A DNA stretch of 64,000 bases from the NCBI GenBank assembly GCA_050084515.1, contig CM114274.1, positions 10,602,001-10,666,000 of the forward strand. Direction: 5' to 3'. Below, in pieces: positions 10,469 to 20,836 of the stretch. The notes below the pieces were generated by a model that saw only the letters and a list, made by a program, of their open reading frames with translations, had not been told where the DNA came from and ran no database searches. Position 1 is the stretch's first letter. Each line of letters opens with the position of its first letter. Position numbers and translations under genes: made by a program. Source of the DNA: Blasia pusilla (lineage: Eukaryota > Marchantiophyta > Marchantiopsida > Blasiales).

Positions 10469-10666
10469 TCACAGGCATCGGGCGGCTACGAACCCGGCCA
10501 TCGCAACGAAGACGCTGAGCAGCGCAGAGGTGGGCAGAATCCCGACGGCTGCAGACTCCGGAGTCGATGGAGCAGGTGCGGGGGCGTGCATATGAGCCCC
10601 GGCCACTCCAGCGGCTAAGGCTGCCAGCAGAATCGTAGCCAAAGCTGCACGCATCGTCCAAGCCAT
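10469..10666 (-). CDS. Arabinogalactan peptide (AG-peptide), gene 1
   Basis: A 65-residue precursor with the full AG-peptide layout. An N-terminal signal peptide (about residues 1-24, hydrophobic LATILLAALAAGVAGA) precedes a very short mature peptide with HAPAPAPSTP, whose Ala-Pro repeats are targets for proline hydroxylation and arabinogalactan O-glycosylation. A C-terminal hydrophobic GPI-attachment signal (VFVAMAGFVAA) ends the protein. The mature peptide would sit on the outer plasma membrane or cell wall. The start ATG is the first in frame before the signal peptide. A paralogue with the same C-terminus lies at 14662-14874 on the same strand. A minus-strand TATA motif lies about 340 bases upstream. 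Confidence 0.85.
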   Translation of the reverse strand: MAWTMRAALATILLAALAAGVAGAHMHAPAPAPSTPESAAVGILPTSALLSVFVAMAGFVAARCL

Positions 10667-10999
10667 GATCGAAATCCTCAGACTACAGCGCAGTACTCCG
10701 AACTTGCGGTGCCGATCGATCGATGGTAACGAAGCCCCGCTGTCGTGGACCCGGATCGATGAGGGACGAAGCTAGAGCTAGAATGTGGGACGAAGAATCG
10801 GCCGCTGGAGGATGGCTACGAAGTCCTGGGAAGTCGGATGTCTCGATCGATCGGAGTCGTCCGGCGAGTGCAGATCGGGAGCTGAGGCCGAAGACGTTCG
10901 ATCCAGATCCGGACTCGATCCGACTCGCTCGAAAGAGATTCCGATACCCCGAAAACAAGAGCGTTCTGCGCTGCTGCGGTGGGGGACGCTGGGGCTCTC

Positions 11000-11012
11000 T
11001 CTGGTATATAAA
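11000..11012 (-). promoter_or_regulatory. Putative TATA box of AG-peptide gene 1
   Basis: The sequence ggtatataaagg reads TTTATATACC on the minus strand, about 340 bases upstream of the gene-1 ATG. Gene 2 has a comparable element about 270 bases upstream. The motif could also serve the plus strand; no supported plus-strand gene follows. Confidence 0.4.
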
Positions 11013-12412
11013 GGCCCGAACTCTCTCGCGAGAGCGGCGAGGCGGTCGCTCGATGCAGTCGACGTATGGATCGCTCGATGCAGTCGCAAGAATCCCTGCG
11101 CGCATTCTGGTGGGCCGGGAGTCCAGTCGAATATGACAGCTATTTCCTCTATTTCGATCGCTTTCCGAATCGGATCGTGCGCGAGCAGCGATTCCGCGGG
11201 ACCGGATTATTGCATAATTTTCGCAAGTCGGAGATGGAACGATCGGTCCTGTTCTGGGAAGCCAAGGGAGGACCTAGTCCGGCTCATCGATGGCGCGAAG
11301 ACCCGGTCTACGATATCGATGGCGGACAGCCGTGCGTCTCGGTATGGGAGTCGACCGACCGACCGATCGACTCCCATACTGGGCCCTCTGAAGCGATTAG
11401 CTTCATTCGATTCGATGGGTGAGAGCATGTGAGTTGGAGGCGGCAGGGAAGAGTTCCTCGCACGAAGTTAGTCAAATACTGGGCAGAAGCGTTAGGGGTG
11501 CATGTGCAGTGGGACGAAAAAAAAGACCTCGAAGTTGGGCCATTTTTCAACGCGAGTTCGAAAAGCGCACGAGACTTTTCGTTCAAGTTCTTACAAGTCA
11601 TGATCAAATATCCCGGTCACAACCCCCCGATTCGATCGATCGATCTCCCCTCCTTCCTCCCTCAGCATATATATGCCAAAGCACCAGACTTAATTTATTT
11701 AATGGAAATGGAAGAAAACTCCAAAACCTCCCACGCGTAATCGTAGAGTGATGAGCCCCACAGCTTCGAAACACCCAGACTGATCCCACGACCACTTCAT
11801 AACCACAAACCATTCCGAATCGGTACTGGGGAACCAACCATAGATGTGAGCGGTTCACTGATTCGGAACTGACCCGAGGAGCCATTTCGCTGTCCTCAGC
11901 GGAAGAACCCACATAATACTACCGATTACTTCCACCAGTTTTCCTCGCCTGCAGAAATCGAAGGTCAGTAGCCCAGCACGGATATAATATCGCCCTCTTG
12001 CGCATAGATGCCTCGAGCTGCGTGGGTCCATCTCTCGATCCATCACGATGCGCACTGTGGACGTACGAGCACCGAATTTAGGGGGAAAGCGAAACTCGAA
12101 TTGGTCATATACCGATTGATTGAGGGAGGCTTTTTCATAGATTCTATCGCTGTATTCGAAGCGTGAACAAAGCCAAGGCACCCATTCTAAGCACGTTCAT
12201 TCGGGTGGGCAGCTCGCAAAAGAGAAAAAACACAGTCAACACTAAAGCTGGCTAGAACACCGTGGCCTCGAATATGAAGGGTCGAGACCTCGAATTTTCA
12301 GACACATGTATTTCTCTTTTCGACACAAGTTGAGAAGAACCATGTGTTCACGACCGAAGCCAGCGCGGAGCTGGGGCCGAGTAGCTGGTAACCAGGATAG
12401 TGAAACCAGGTT

Positions 12413-13240
12413 TTGTCACATTGTTATAAACATGTAATTTTTTGTTTTGTTTCTTTAACCCAAAAGTGAGCCTATTTTTCGTATCTATGGTTCCATCGGC
12501 TAGCATTAGTAAGCTATTAGTTACAATCCCAGCACTATTATTAACCTCCCGCCACCCTTGTAGGAAGAACTGGAACGAATGTCAAAACCTTAAAAACCTT
12601 CGCTTCGAAATACAGCACTTGGGGTTTGTCACTTTCTTGTAGACATGGTTGTGATATTTTTGTCTCTTCAGCAAAAGTAAACCGGTTGTTTATGTCTTAT
12701 GTGGTTCCATCGGGTGGCCAACAATCACAAATCCCAGCAATAATATTGAACTTTTGCCATTTTCTTAGAAACAACTGTAACGAAAGTCAAAACGTAAGAA
12801 ACCAGGCAGTACCTTTGCTTGAAAATGCAGCAAGTCGTTTTTGGCACTTTCTTATAAACATATGATTTCTTTCTTTCTTTTAAACAAAAGTGAAGGCTTC
12901 GATCTACTGACCCAACCCTTACAAATCCCGACAGTTGTAGGGCGGCTCGAATCTGCCCTCAGGAGAATATGACCGGACCAGGTATCTAGTGAGGTGACGG
13001 TGTGACCTTTACCTCTACCCACAAGAGACATCTTTCGTTTTTTACCATAATGAATGATTTTACTTTTCTAAAGGGAAAAAGAAGTTTAGTGGGTTGGAAA
13101 GCTCTCTCCACACCCATTACAAATCTTTCGAGAACGCATGTCGAAACCTTTCGAAACTCGCCACTACTTTCGCTTCGAAGCGAATCATTTCAATTTTGTC
13201 CCTTCCTTGCAACTTATGATATTTCTATTAATGTAAAATA
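12413..13240. repeat. Degenerate tandem repeat, ~210-220-bp unit
   Basis: The phrase tttgtcac(a/t)tt..t(t/g)taaacatg recurs at about 12413, 12623 and 12838, and a weaker version at about 13195. Shared downstream words include ggttccatcggg, caaatcccagca and ...aacgaa(t/a)gtcaaaac. The last unit is longer. No coding function is supported. Confidence 0.6.
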
Positions 13241-14661
13241 AAGAAAGGTGAAGTGTGATGAATGACAAAACCTAAGCCTAAATCGGGAACTGCATTTGTT
13301 TCGAGGGTTTCATCTAAAGTCTAAAGAGTAATTTGTCGAGGGTGAAGAGGGTTGAATGAGAATCGGACAATTTTCCAACTGTATAGATAGTGTTTTAAAA
13401 TTACTAGTAGCCCCATGGAGCAACGAGTATTACCTCGAGATACCGATCAGGAATAATGCTAAGAATCCTGCTAGATCTACGTAGATGCACCGATTAAGAT
13501 TCATCGAAAGACGTCGAATTTCGATCGACGGCTGCGGGACCGCATTGCTGTCGTTCGGACAGTGATAAAATTATTGTCTACTATTCGATAAGACGAAGGA
13601 CATATATCCAGCTCCAAAGATCTGGAGCGTGCTGAGGCGACAAGGTTTCCAACGTTTTGAGTTCGTGCTCATTGATATCGAGGAAGGTTCACATGATGCA
13701 GGGGATCATCGGATTAATCGGCGTTAGAACTAGCGAAGATCGATGGAGAAATAATTCCTGACGTTCGTGGTCGTTAAACACGATGAAGGCCCACATGATA
13801 CATGGGTGGGTGCTCGGATCCATTAGTGTCAGCTCCAGATCTAGCAAAGATCGACCTGGAAGAAAATCAACGCCTACAATCTCCTAGATATTCCACGAAT
13901 ACAACGACAAATGATTTCTTCTCACCTCGAAACTCATCTAGCGAAGAATTTTCCGTTCGGTAAAACAACACTCCCGTATTAATCTCCAAGGTGCGAGTGC
14001 TGCATTTTTCGACATCTCGAAGCTCGAGAAATGGAACACGCTCATGCAGATGGTAATCGATGCATAATGACAAATCGTAAACGGTTACAGTGAAGAAACG
14101 CTGTGGAATCAAATGAGGCTGCGATATTTATTGCAAGTTCGTATGCATACGTATCGAAAGCTGAGCACTGCACACACTTAATTACTAGATGTCAGATTTG
14201 TGTCTACGAATTGCCTACTGCTGTAACGTCATCTGGATCCTCCCGAAACTCAATGAAACCCGAAAAAGCATGGTCTGCATGCCTTCTCGTCGAACATACT
14301 CCTACATCAGGCGAGACTCAGTGTTCTCCTCCGACCAAATCCTCAGCCACCCCAACTTCGATACTTGGCCAAATGCACCGATCCTAGCTTGCTACTCCCA
14401 CGAATCGGATCGAATTGCATTCGACCGTCGCTCTTATTGAATCGCGCATGCCATGGTACTACGACCATCGCAGACCTGCGCCGTTATTATTCGCCGTCGA
14501 TGTCCATTGCGACTGTAGCTTTCATCCCCGAGGCGATTCGAACGAAATACTTCCCCGACCGATTCGTGCCGAAGAAATGGCTCCCATCGGCTGCGAATCC
14601 GTTTCTACCAAGTAGTAGCACTAGTGTTCGACGGCCCATTGATTCAGTTCGTCCGTGGCCT

Positions 14662-14874
14662 TCACAGATATCGGACCGCCACGAATCCGGTCATGGCGAC
14701 GAAGAAACTCACCACCACAGATGCGCCTGTGGGCAAGCTCCTGTTCGCTGCCGAATGGGGAGATGGGCCAGGAGCGCTCGCGGGTGTCAGGGCGAGAACC
14801 ACCGCCACATTCGACAAGACCACAGCGGCGACCAGCGCCATAGCCAGAGCGGAGCGCATCGTGGTGGAGGCCAT
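14662..14874 (-). CDS. Arabinogalactan peptide (AG-peptide), gene 2
   Basis: A 70-residue AG-peptide precursor paralogous to 10469-10666. The signal peptide (ALAMALVAAVVLSNVAVVLA, about residues 10-29) is followed by a mature segment TPASAPGPSP with alternating Pro suited to hydroxylation. A short spacer and a C-terminal GPI signal (VVSFFVAMTGFVAV) end the protein. The FVAM.GFVA.R.L ending is shared with gene 1, and the DNA coding it is also alike, so the two arose by local duplication. The frame extends further upstream to 15105, but the ATG at 14874 gives a proper signal peptide and is preferred. A TATATATA box lies about 270 bases upstream. Confidence 0.85.
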   Translation of the reverse strand: MASTTMRSALAMALVAAVVLSNVAVVLALTPASAPGPSPHSAANRSLPTGASVVVSFFVAMTGFVAVRYL

Positions 14875-17690
14875 TCTGCAGTCTAAGAATCCCGAGTATT
14901 TATCGATCGCGATCGAGCAAAGAATAAAGCTTCGAAGGATGCACACTAACGCGCGCAGACTGAATGAAGTCCCGTTCGAGCAGCTGGAGTCGGCAGATCG
15001 AGGACTCTGCAGGGAAATAGATCCGGAGCTCAGAATTCTAGAAGCGGTCGCCGATCCTCTCCTTGCAGAATTCGGACCCTCGAGCTGCAGACCCAATTGC
15101 TTCACGTCGGGAAAGATGGAGTGAGTAGAAAGCTCGCCTTCGACTCACTATATATATACGCCTTCGAAGGATTCGCCCCTCCGAAGACGGATCGATCACT
15201 GGAAGAATCCCAAGCGCACGTCCACGAGTGCATACGTTCGGATGGCGGGATCCAGAAGGCGTCCGGGACATGGGGAGGCTGGATTCGTGCACTGCGCAGC
15301 GAATCGATCAGGACCGAAGAATTCCCGGCTCCCGCAGCGCATGTCTCGCCGATAATTCATACGAACTCGAAGCGTCCGTTTCGATCTGCGCTCGCGTCGG
15401 CAGAGGAAAACGATGGTTCTGGGAGTTTCAACGGAGAGCATTACTCCCCACACTCTAGAGGTGGTGTAATTCTCTTGGGAGCCCAGTAATTGATTGTGAC
15501 GATGGGCCATACGATTCCGGAATCGGATGGGGAAAGGCGACAGAAGTGCTCGTTCGATCGAGTTCGCGTGGATTCGTACGTAGGATCTTTGTCCACATGA
15601 GAAGTGTAAAGGATATGTTTTTAGGGTAGTGGTAAACTTTCGGACTTCATTCGCTCACGACTCTCCATTCATCTGTAGACATTCGATTCAGAGATAGTTC
15701 GTTACGCCCATCGCAGATTCGGATGATATTCTTCGATGTGTAGCACGCGTGAATTCGAACACGGGACCGCGTCCAGCTCTCGAAGTACGTTTTCGACACA
15801 AGGCCTCGAGGTGAACCCGATCCGCGTTACGCAGATCGTAGTTCTCGCTCACCTCTGTCGAAATCGTAAATGCGTATTTTGATTTATGTATATTCGAATA
15901 TCCGCTTGAAAACGTATGGGAATTGAGTAGGGGAATCGATGCCGTCTTCGATTTCGAGTACGATGAGACTCGCGCATTTCCGTTGCATTATGAGACTCGC
16001 CTCGCGCTCCCCTTGCTACTAGCGATGTGCAAAGGTGCAGATCGACCGTGCCCACCACGACGAGATCTGTGATGAGGTGTGTTCATTCGAGCCATTCAGA
16101 GGCTTCGAACAGAAGCCAGCAATATGGGCCCCAGGCTCTCCTCAAGAGCCACGAGCATGTTCACCTACGTACGAACGTATGCTCTCTCGATGGGAATACA
16201 TGCTCTTTGCTGGTTCGAATTCACGATCGGCAAACCGATCCGGATGGATCCAGAGAAACGATGAAATGGTCCTGGCACCTGTGGCCCCCTCCTAGTTGAG
16301 CCACTTTCCCAGCATTCGAGCAACACAAGGAATGTATCTTAGCCATGAAATCGATTCGAAGGCAATCCCGAAATTCTAGCGTGGGTAATAATATCGATGC
16401 CCTTGACGACGGACCGAAAATCGATTCCCCTCACTCATCTATTTACCACACGCGTATCCTCTCCCAACAGACTTCGCGATTCCACTCGCCAAGGACGGTG
16501 AATCCATCGGAACAGCAGAAAGCAACTTCTTTGACAATCGAAGTTAAATGTACCGGGTACGATTGACCCGGCCGGTGAAGAAAGTCTTCATTCGGGGTAG
16601 GGTTGACTGCATGACGAATTCGATACCTGGACCCGGAGCTCCAGTTGTTTTCTCCTCCAGAATCCAGATGTATACGAACAACCGTCCGAAACTGACGGAA
16701 GAAGCCCCTTGAAATAGACCCAGAAGTCAGGGCATTCGGAAGAATCGCCCGATTTAGCAGCCTGGCTCTGAAGAGCTGTCGCTAGCCGCCCGCCTGGACT
16801 GCGCGCGTGACTCACGTACGGCTCATTCGACTCACATTTACTGATTTGAGTCACATATGGGTGCGAGATATTGGGTCGACGCGGTCCTTGTCCACGATGA
16901 GAAGGAAAGAAGGAAAACTGTGTGCGCTTCAGTTTCGATCATGTCGATATCGACACACGAACACTTCGCTCCCAAAAGAATCGTTCTCCGTAAGTCTGCG
17001 GTAGACGAAGTTTTGTTCGTGATTGATTCGTGACTGGAGGCAAATTATTATGTCGAACTCTGTGACTCACAAGTGCACGCAGTACGGATTCCAGATCGAT
17101 CTCGATGTCGACCGTGTTGGACTTTTACAGTTCGGACAAGTACGAAAAGGATGTAGTACTAGTTCGTGGTAGTACGAGAACAGGCACTGCTGTAAGTACT
17201 TCGATAGTATCGAACCACGAGTAGTCTTGATGGTCGAACTTGTGGTTATGAGTTCTTGAATCTTGCTTTCCAGGCGGCAAAGAATATATTCTAACCTTTG
17301 AGAGTGAGGGAAAAAATGAATAAGAGGGACGCATTCTTCGATTCCCATCTCCGTGCCTGAGTGTTGTTCGACACTCTGTTTGCTATTTCCAGCAGTTGTT
17401 AGCATTGGGTATATGCAGATACGAGCATCGATCGATCGACCGACCACGAGTAGCTCCAATAGTTCAACATTCGGCTAGTTACAAGACCTGCCTCCGCGGT
17501 GAGTGAAAGCGGATGACGGATTAGTTCTGGAAGTAGATGCCTTCTTTGTTCTGGAAGGCAGCTAGCTGGGTTCGTTCATTTTGGGATCGATGGCCTAGGT
17601 GAAGGTCGAGCTGGCGGCAGGGTTGGTACTATTCCCGATTCAGGTGCCATTTCGAAAGACTGGAATTGCTCGAGTTCTTGGAACTTAGAC
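14875..17690. other. Upstream and intergenic region of AG-peptide gene 2
   Basis: The first ~270 bases are the probable 5' UTR and promoter of gene 2. Beyond this only short frames without recognisable domains are seen. Confidence 0.5.
15142..15152 (-). promoter_or_regulatory. Putative TATA box of AG-peptide gene 2
   Basis: The sequence ctatatatatac lies about 270 bases upstream of the ATG at 14874 and reads TATATATAG on the minus strand. Its position relative to the start is similar to that in gene 1. Confidence 0.45.
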
Positions 17691-17739
17691 AGGTGCACCG
17701 CCAAGAACTTCGTGAGTGGGCGCACGTACATCGTAACTC

Positions 17740-18300
17740 TTGGAATCGTTCGATTCGATTGTTAAACTTTGACCACAAGCTTGATCACAAGTAAGAATCG
17801 TAGATTCTTAATCTCTGAATTTAAGTCCGATCAGTCGACAATTCTCAAACTTTTACCATAAGCTCGATCCCAACAAGAATCGAAAATTTTTAACTTTTAC
17901 TTCACATAAGCTCGATCCCAAGAAGAACTGACGATTCATAAACTCTGACCTTAAGCTCGATCACAGGAACAACCGACGATTCTTAAACTATGACCATAGG
18001 CTCGATCACAAGAATAATCGACGATTCTCAAACTATGCCCATAATCTCGATCCTAAGAACAATCGACGATTCTTAAACTCTGACCGTAAGTTCGATCACA
18101 AGAATAATCGACGATTCTCAAACTCCGACCATAAGTTCGATCACAAGAATAATCGACGATTCTCAAACTCCGACCATAAGTTCGATCACAAGAATAATCG
18201 ACGATTCTCAAACTCCGACCATAAGTTCGATCACAAGAATAATCGACGATTCTCAAACTCCGACCATAAGCTCGATCCCAAGAACAATCGACGATTCTTA
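17740..18300. repeat. 45-bp minisatellite
   Basis: About twelve tandem units of 45 bp with the core cgacgattctcaaactccg. Units between about 18085 and 18250 are practically identical, and units towards the left edge are increasingly divergent and vary in length. Because 45 is divisible by three, the minus strand reads an open 15-residue repeat (RIVDYSCDRTYGRSL). No start context or flanking coding sequence supports a protein. The units abut with no unique spacers, so this is not a CRISPR array. Confidence 0.9.
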
Positions 18301-18800
18301 GAATCGAAACTCAGAAGAAAGCAAAAAGAAGCATAGGGTTTCTCCCGACCCCTTCCGTTAAGCACCTTGGGGGATCGAAAACTAGAGCACACTGTTAGCA
18401 AAACTCTCCAGTCGACATAATGCCGTCGACTCCAAGGGGTAATCGAATTACCTTCGCATCCAACTTCCTCTCTCAGCTACTACTGCCACAATTCTTACCT
18501 CACCCTAATCCTCCATTCCATTAATTAATCAGCTTCCTGGCAGCCAGACAGACTTCAGTTACTATTATACGGCAACACTTTGAGGATCCCGCTGGCCCCA
18601 TCACTGTCGACCCCGATCGAGCAAGGTCGCACTTTTGCGCATCCAGACATACGTACGTGGCGCGGAGCGACTGGGGCCGTAAAGGAGTGCGCGGCTATGG
18701 CCGCGGCACTTAAAAGGCGTGTCCTCTGGCCGCTACGATCGTGGGCATCCACCATATCGCTCCGCCATCCTGTATGCATTAACTGTAACGTAAGGTGCCC
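18301..18800. other. Intergenic, nothing recognised
   Basis: Short stretch between the minisatellite and the non-LTR element, without recognisable features. Confidence 0.5.
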
Positions 18801-19860
18801 GCCCGGAAATAAAAAGTATTTGAAAATTTTTGTTAGTATTTACTTTGTGAAAAATGTATTCGCTTTATTATAAAATAAATAAAATAAAAGAAGACAAAGA
18901 AAGGTCATAAAAATTCAAAAGAGGAGTCAAAAAATGCATAAAAGAATTTGAGAAGAAAATGTTAACAAATCCAACACTTGCTCAATGAGTTACACGATTG
19001 ATAGTGTGAAGCAAATCTGACAAGAACATGAGTAGTTGGTCAGACGTGAATGAACGACGAGACGAGCGACCCCCACCACCTCTGCACGAGGTATCAATGC
19101 CAAAGCTTGTGCACGTCGTAAGGCCACTGGGATGCATTGCCGAAAATAAGTAGTAACTACCGAAAGAGAAGGACTACAGGAAGGGGCAAGGTGATGATTC
19201 TCGAGGGAGTGGTGAGCACATGTTTTCAGGAAAGTATCAAAAGACACATGTAAATGACGAATACTTCCACTGCAAAAGGAATAAATCCATCGGTCGCATA
19301 TCTCACAGTATAACTTAACTCCTTGATTCTTGCTGCAGCTTCGACCGCCAAACCTTTGATATGTGCGGCTCGACACACCAAGTCAGAACTTGTTGGATCA
19401 GCAACCACCACATCACCTAGTGTCCAAAATCCACCTCGAGACATAACAAGATCCACTCTCCGACGAGAGGTTGCTTATGTGGTTGAAGGTAGGATATGGA
19501 GTTGCTTTTGCCCAAAGGTATATCCTGCAATACAAGCCACCGATGCTACCGCCTCTCTAATGATATCATGTGTGGCCGTTCGTTCTCCACCATGTGCACA
19601 TTGAAGAATATGGATAACCTTGGCATCAATGGGATCCCCACATACACAATTCGACACACCTAAGAGAGAAGGATGGGGAAGTCCAAGACGTAATCACAAA
19701 GCTGTCGACAATATACTTCGAGGAAGACGAAATGGAAGAATAAAAGGATTTACGGTAAGCCACGCCCCCGCTTTGGTACCCGCACATGAACGCAAACAAG
19801 CTCGATTAGCGTCGGAGGATGCCTCGAAGAGAATGTTGGAAAAGTTGATTTGATGCAGAT
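18800..19860 (-). mobile_element. 3' end of a non-LTR (LINE-like) retrotransposon, copy 1
   Basis: Minus-strand remnants read the C-terminal zinc-binding motif CVCGDPIDAKVIHILQC followed by GGERTATHD (19475-19657). Next comes DLVMSRGGFWTLGDVVVADP with AAHIKGLAVEAA (19226-19456), then a C-terminal region with RRAQALALIPRAE (18990-19376). This order, a cysteine-histidine motif followed by a D...D-V-V...K block, resembles the C-terminal restriction-like endonuclease region of some non-LTR retrotransposons. Frames are broken. The 3' UTR (about 18800-18985) is AT-rich and homologous to that of copy 2 at 52010-52610. RT and upstream parts are missing, as usual for 5'-truncated insertions. Confidence 0.65.
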
Positions 19861-20836
19861 TTTCGGAGAAATGCTCTTGAAGTCGATCACATGTGAATTA
19901 GGACGGTTAATTAAAAAATAATCACATTATTAATTTAAAGTTTCAATATTATAAATCTTTATAATCTTAGAAGATTAAAAATTTCACTCTTTTAAATAAT
20001 TACAGTATTCCATTCAAAGTTAATAATATCCCATTCCTATAATTTTAATCTTCCATAAAATTTGATTTTTCCCTTATCCATTAGAATTTGTGTGGAATTT
20101 ATGTGATTTAAGAGAAAAATTCATTTTTTTAAAAATCCAAATTATTTCATTTAATTTATAATATTAATTATAAATTTAGATTATAATATTAATATTTGAT
20201 TAATATTAGAATCTCCCAGTATAATATTAATCAAATTATTCGTACCGAATAAATTTTTTTCATTTGATTCAAATCCTTATGATTTTTTTCTATTTTTTCA
20301 CCTTACGACGACGGACGGATTTAGCCACAAAACCATTTTTTTTCATGTTACTACTATTAATTCAGCTATTTCTTCGTTGCCACATGACATAGAAATGTAT
20401 GCAAATAAAAAACACATTAGGGCGCTTTCATGGTTTCCACCCGAACCACCGTTCATCTTTTCTTTTTATTATTATTAATTTTATTCAAAATTCTACCCTA
20501 CTTATAAACCATCCAAGTTTTGGAATAACTGAGTTTTTTACTCGATTTCATGGTTGCCGCCAATGAAAAAACCTTCCCGTAGATCCAGAACGGTGTCAGT
20601 CTCACTCACCATCTCTTCATCGAGGTCCTGCACCTTCTCAGTGACGCGAAGTTTCTGGACAAGCTCCAACAAACTAAATCTGCGAAATAGCCATCGTCAA
20701 GAGCTGAGGATCCTAAAGACTCAAATAGTCATCCATTACAGTTCAGTATGTTGAAAAGGCGGCGGATATCGTTAGGTTGTATTGTATCACTTGCAAAACT
20801 GTCACCATAGTCGGCACGGTCAGGAAGCGATCAGGG
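19861..20836. other. AT-rich intergenic region, possible 3' exon near 20542-20682
   Basis: 19900-20540 is very AT-rich with no gene. At 20682 the minus strand has a good splice-acceptor context (CTATTTCGCAG) followed by an open frame of about 46 residues. It contains LLELVQKLRVTEKVQDLDEE and ends in a stop near 20542. It may be the last exon of an unrecognised minus-strand gene or of an alternative form of the dynamin gene. The family is not recognised. Confidence 0.3.

Larger units (their letters stand above)
10667..14661. other. Intergenic region between the two AG-peptide genes
   Basis: Upstream region of gene 1 and 3' flank of gene 2. The 10700-11450 part is GC-rich with overlapping open frames on both strands, none with a recognisable domain. 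12413-13240 is a degenerate tandem repeat listed separately. The rest (13250-14660) is moderately AT-rich without a recognisable gene. Confidence 0.5.

Noticed and set aside
10785-11432. A 215-codon plus-strand frame starting near a TATA-like sequence
   Set aside because: It overlaps other frames of similar length on both strands in GC-rich TCGA-repetitive DNA, has no recognisable domain, and lies in the upstream region of the AG-peptide gene.
17740-18300. Regular repeats that could be read as a CRISPR array
   Set aside because: The 45-bp units abut each other with no unique spacers; this is a eukaryotic minisatellite.
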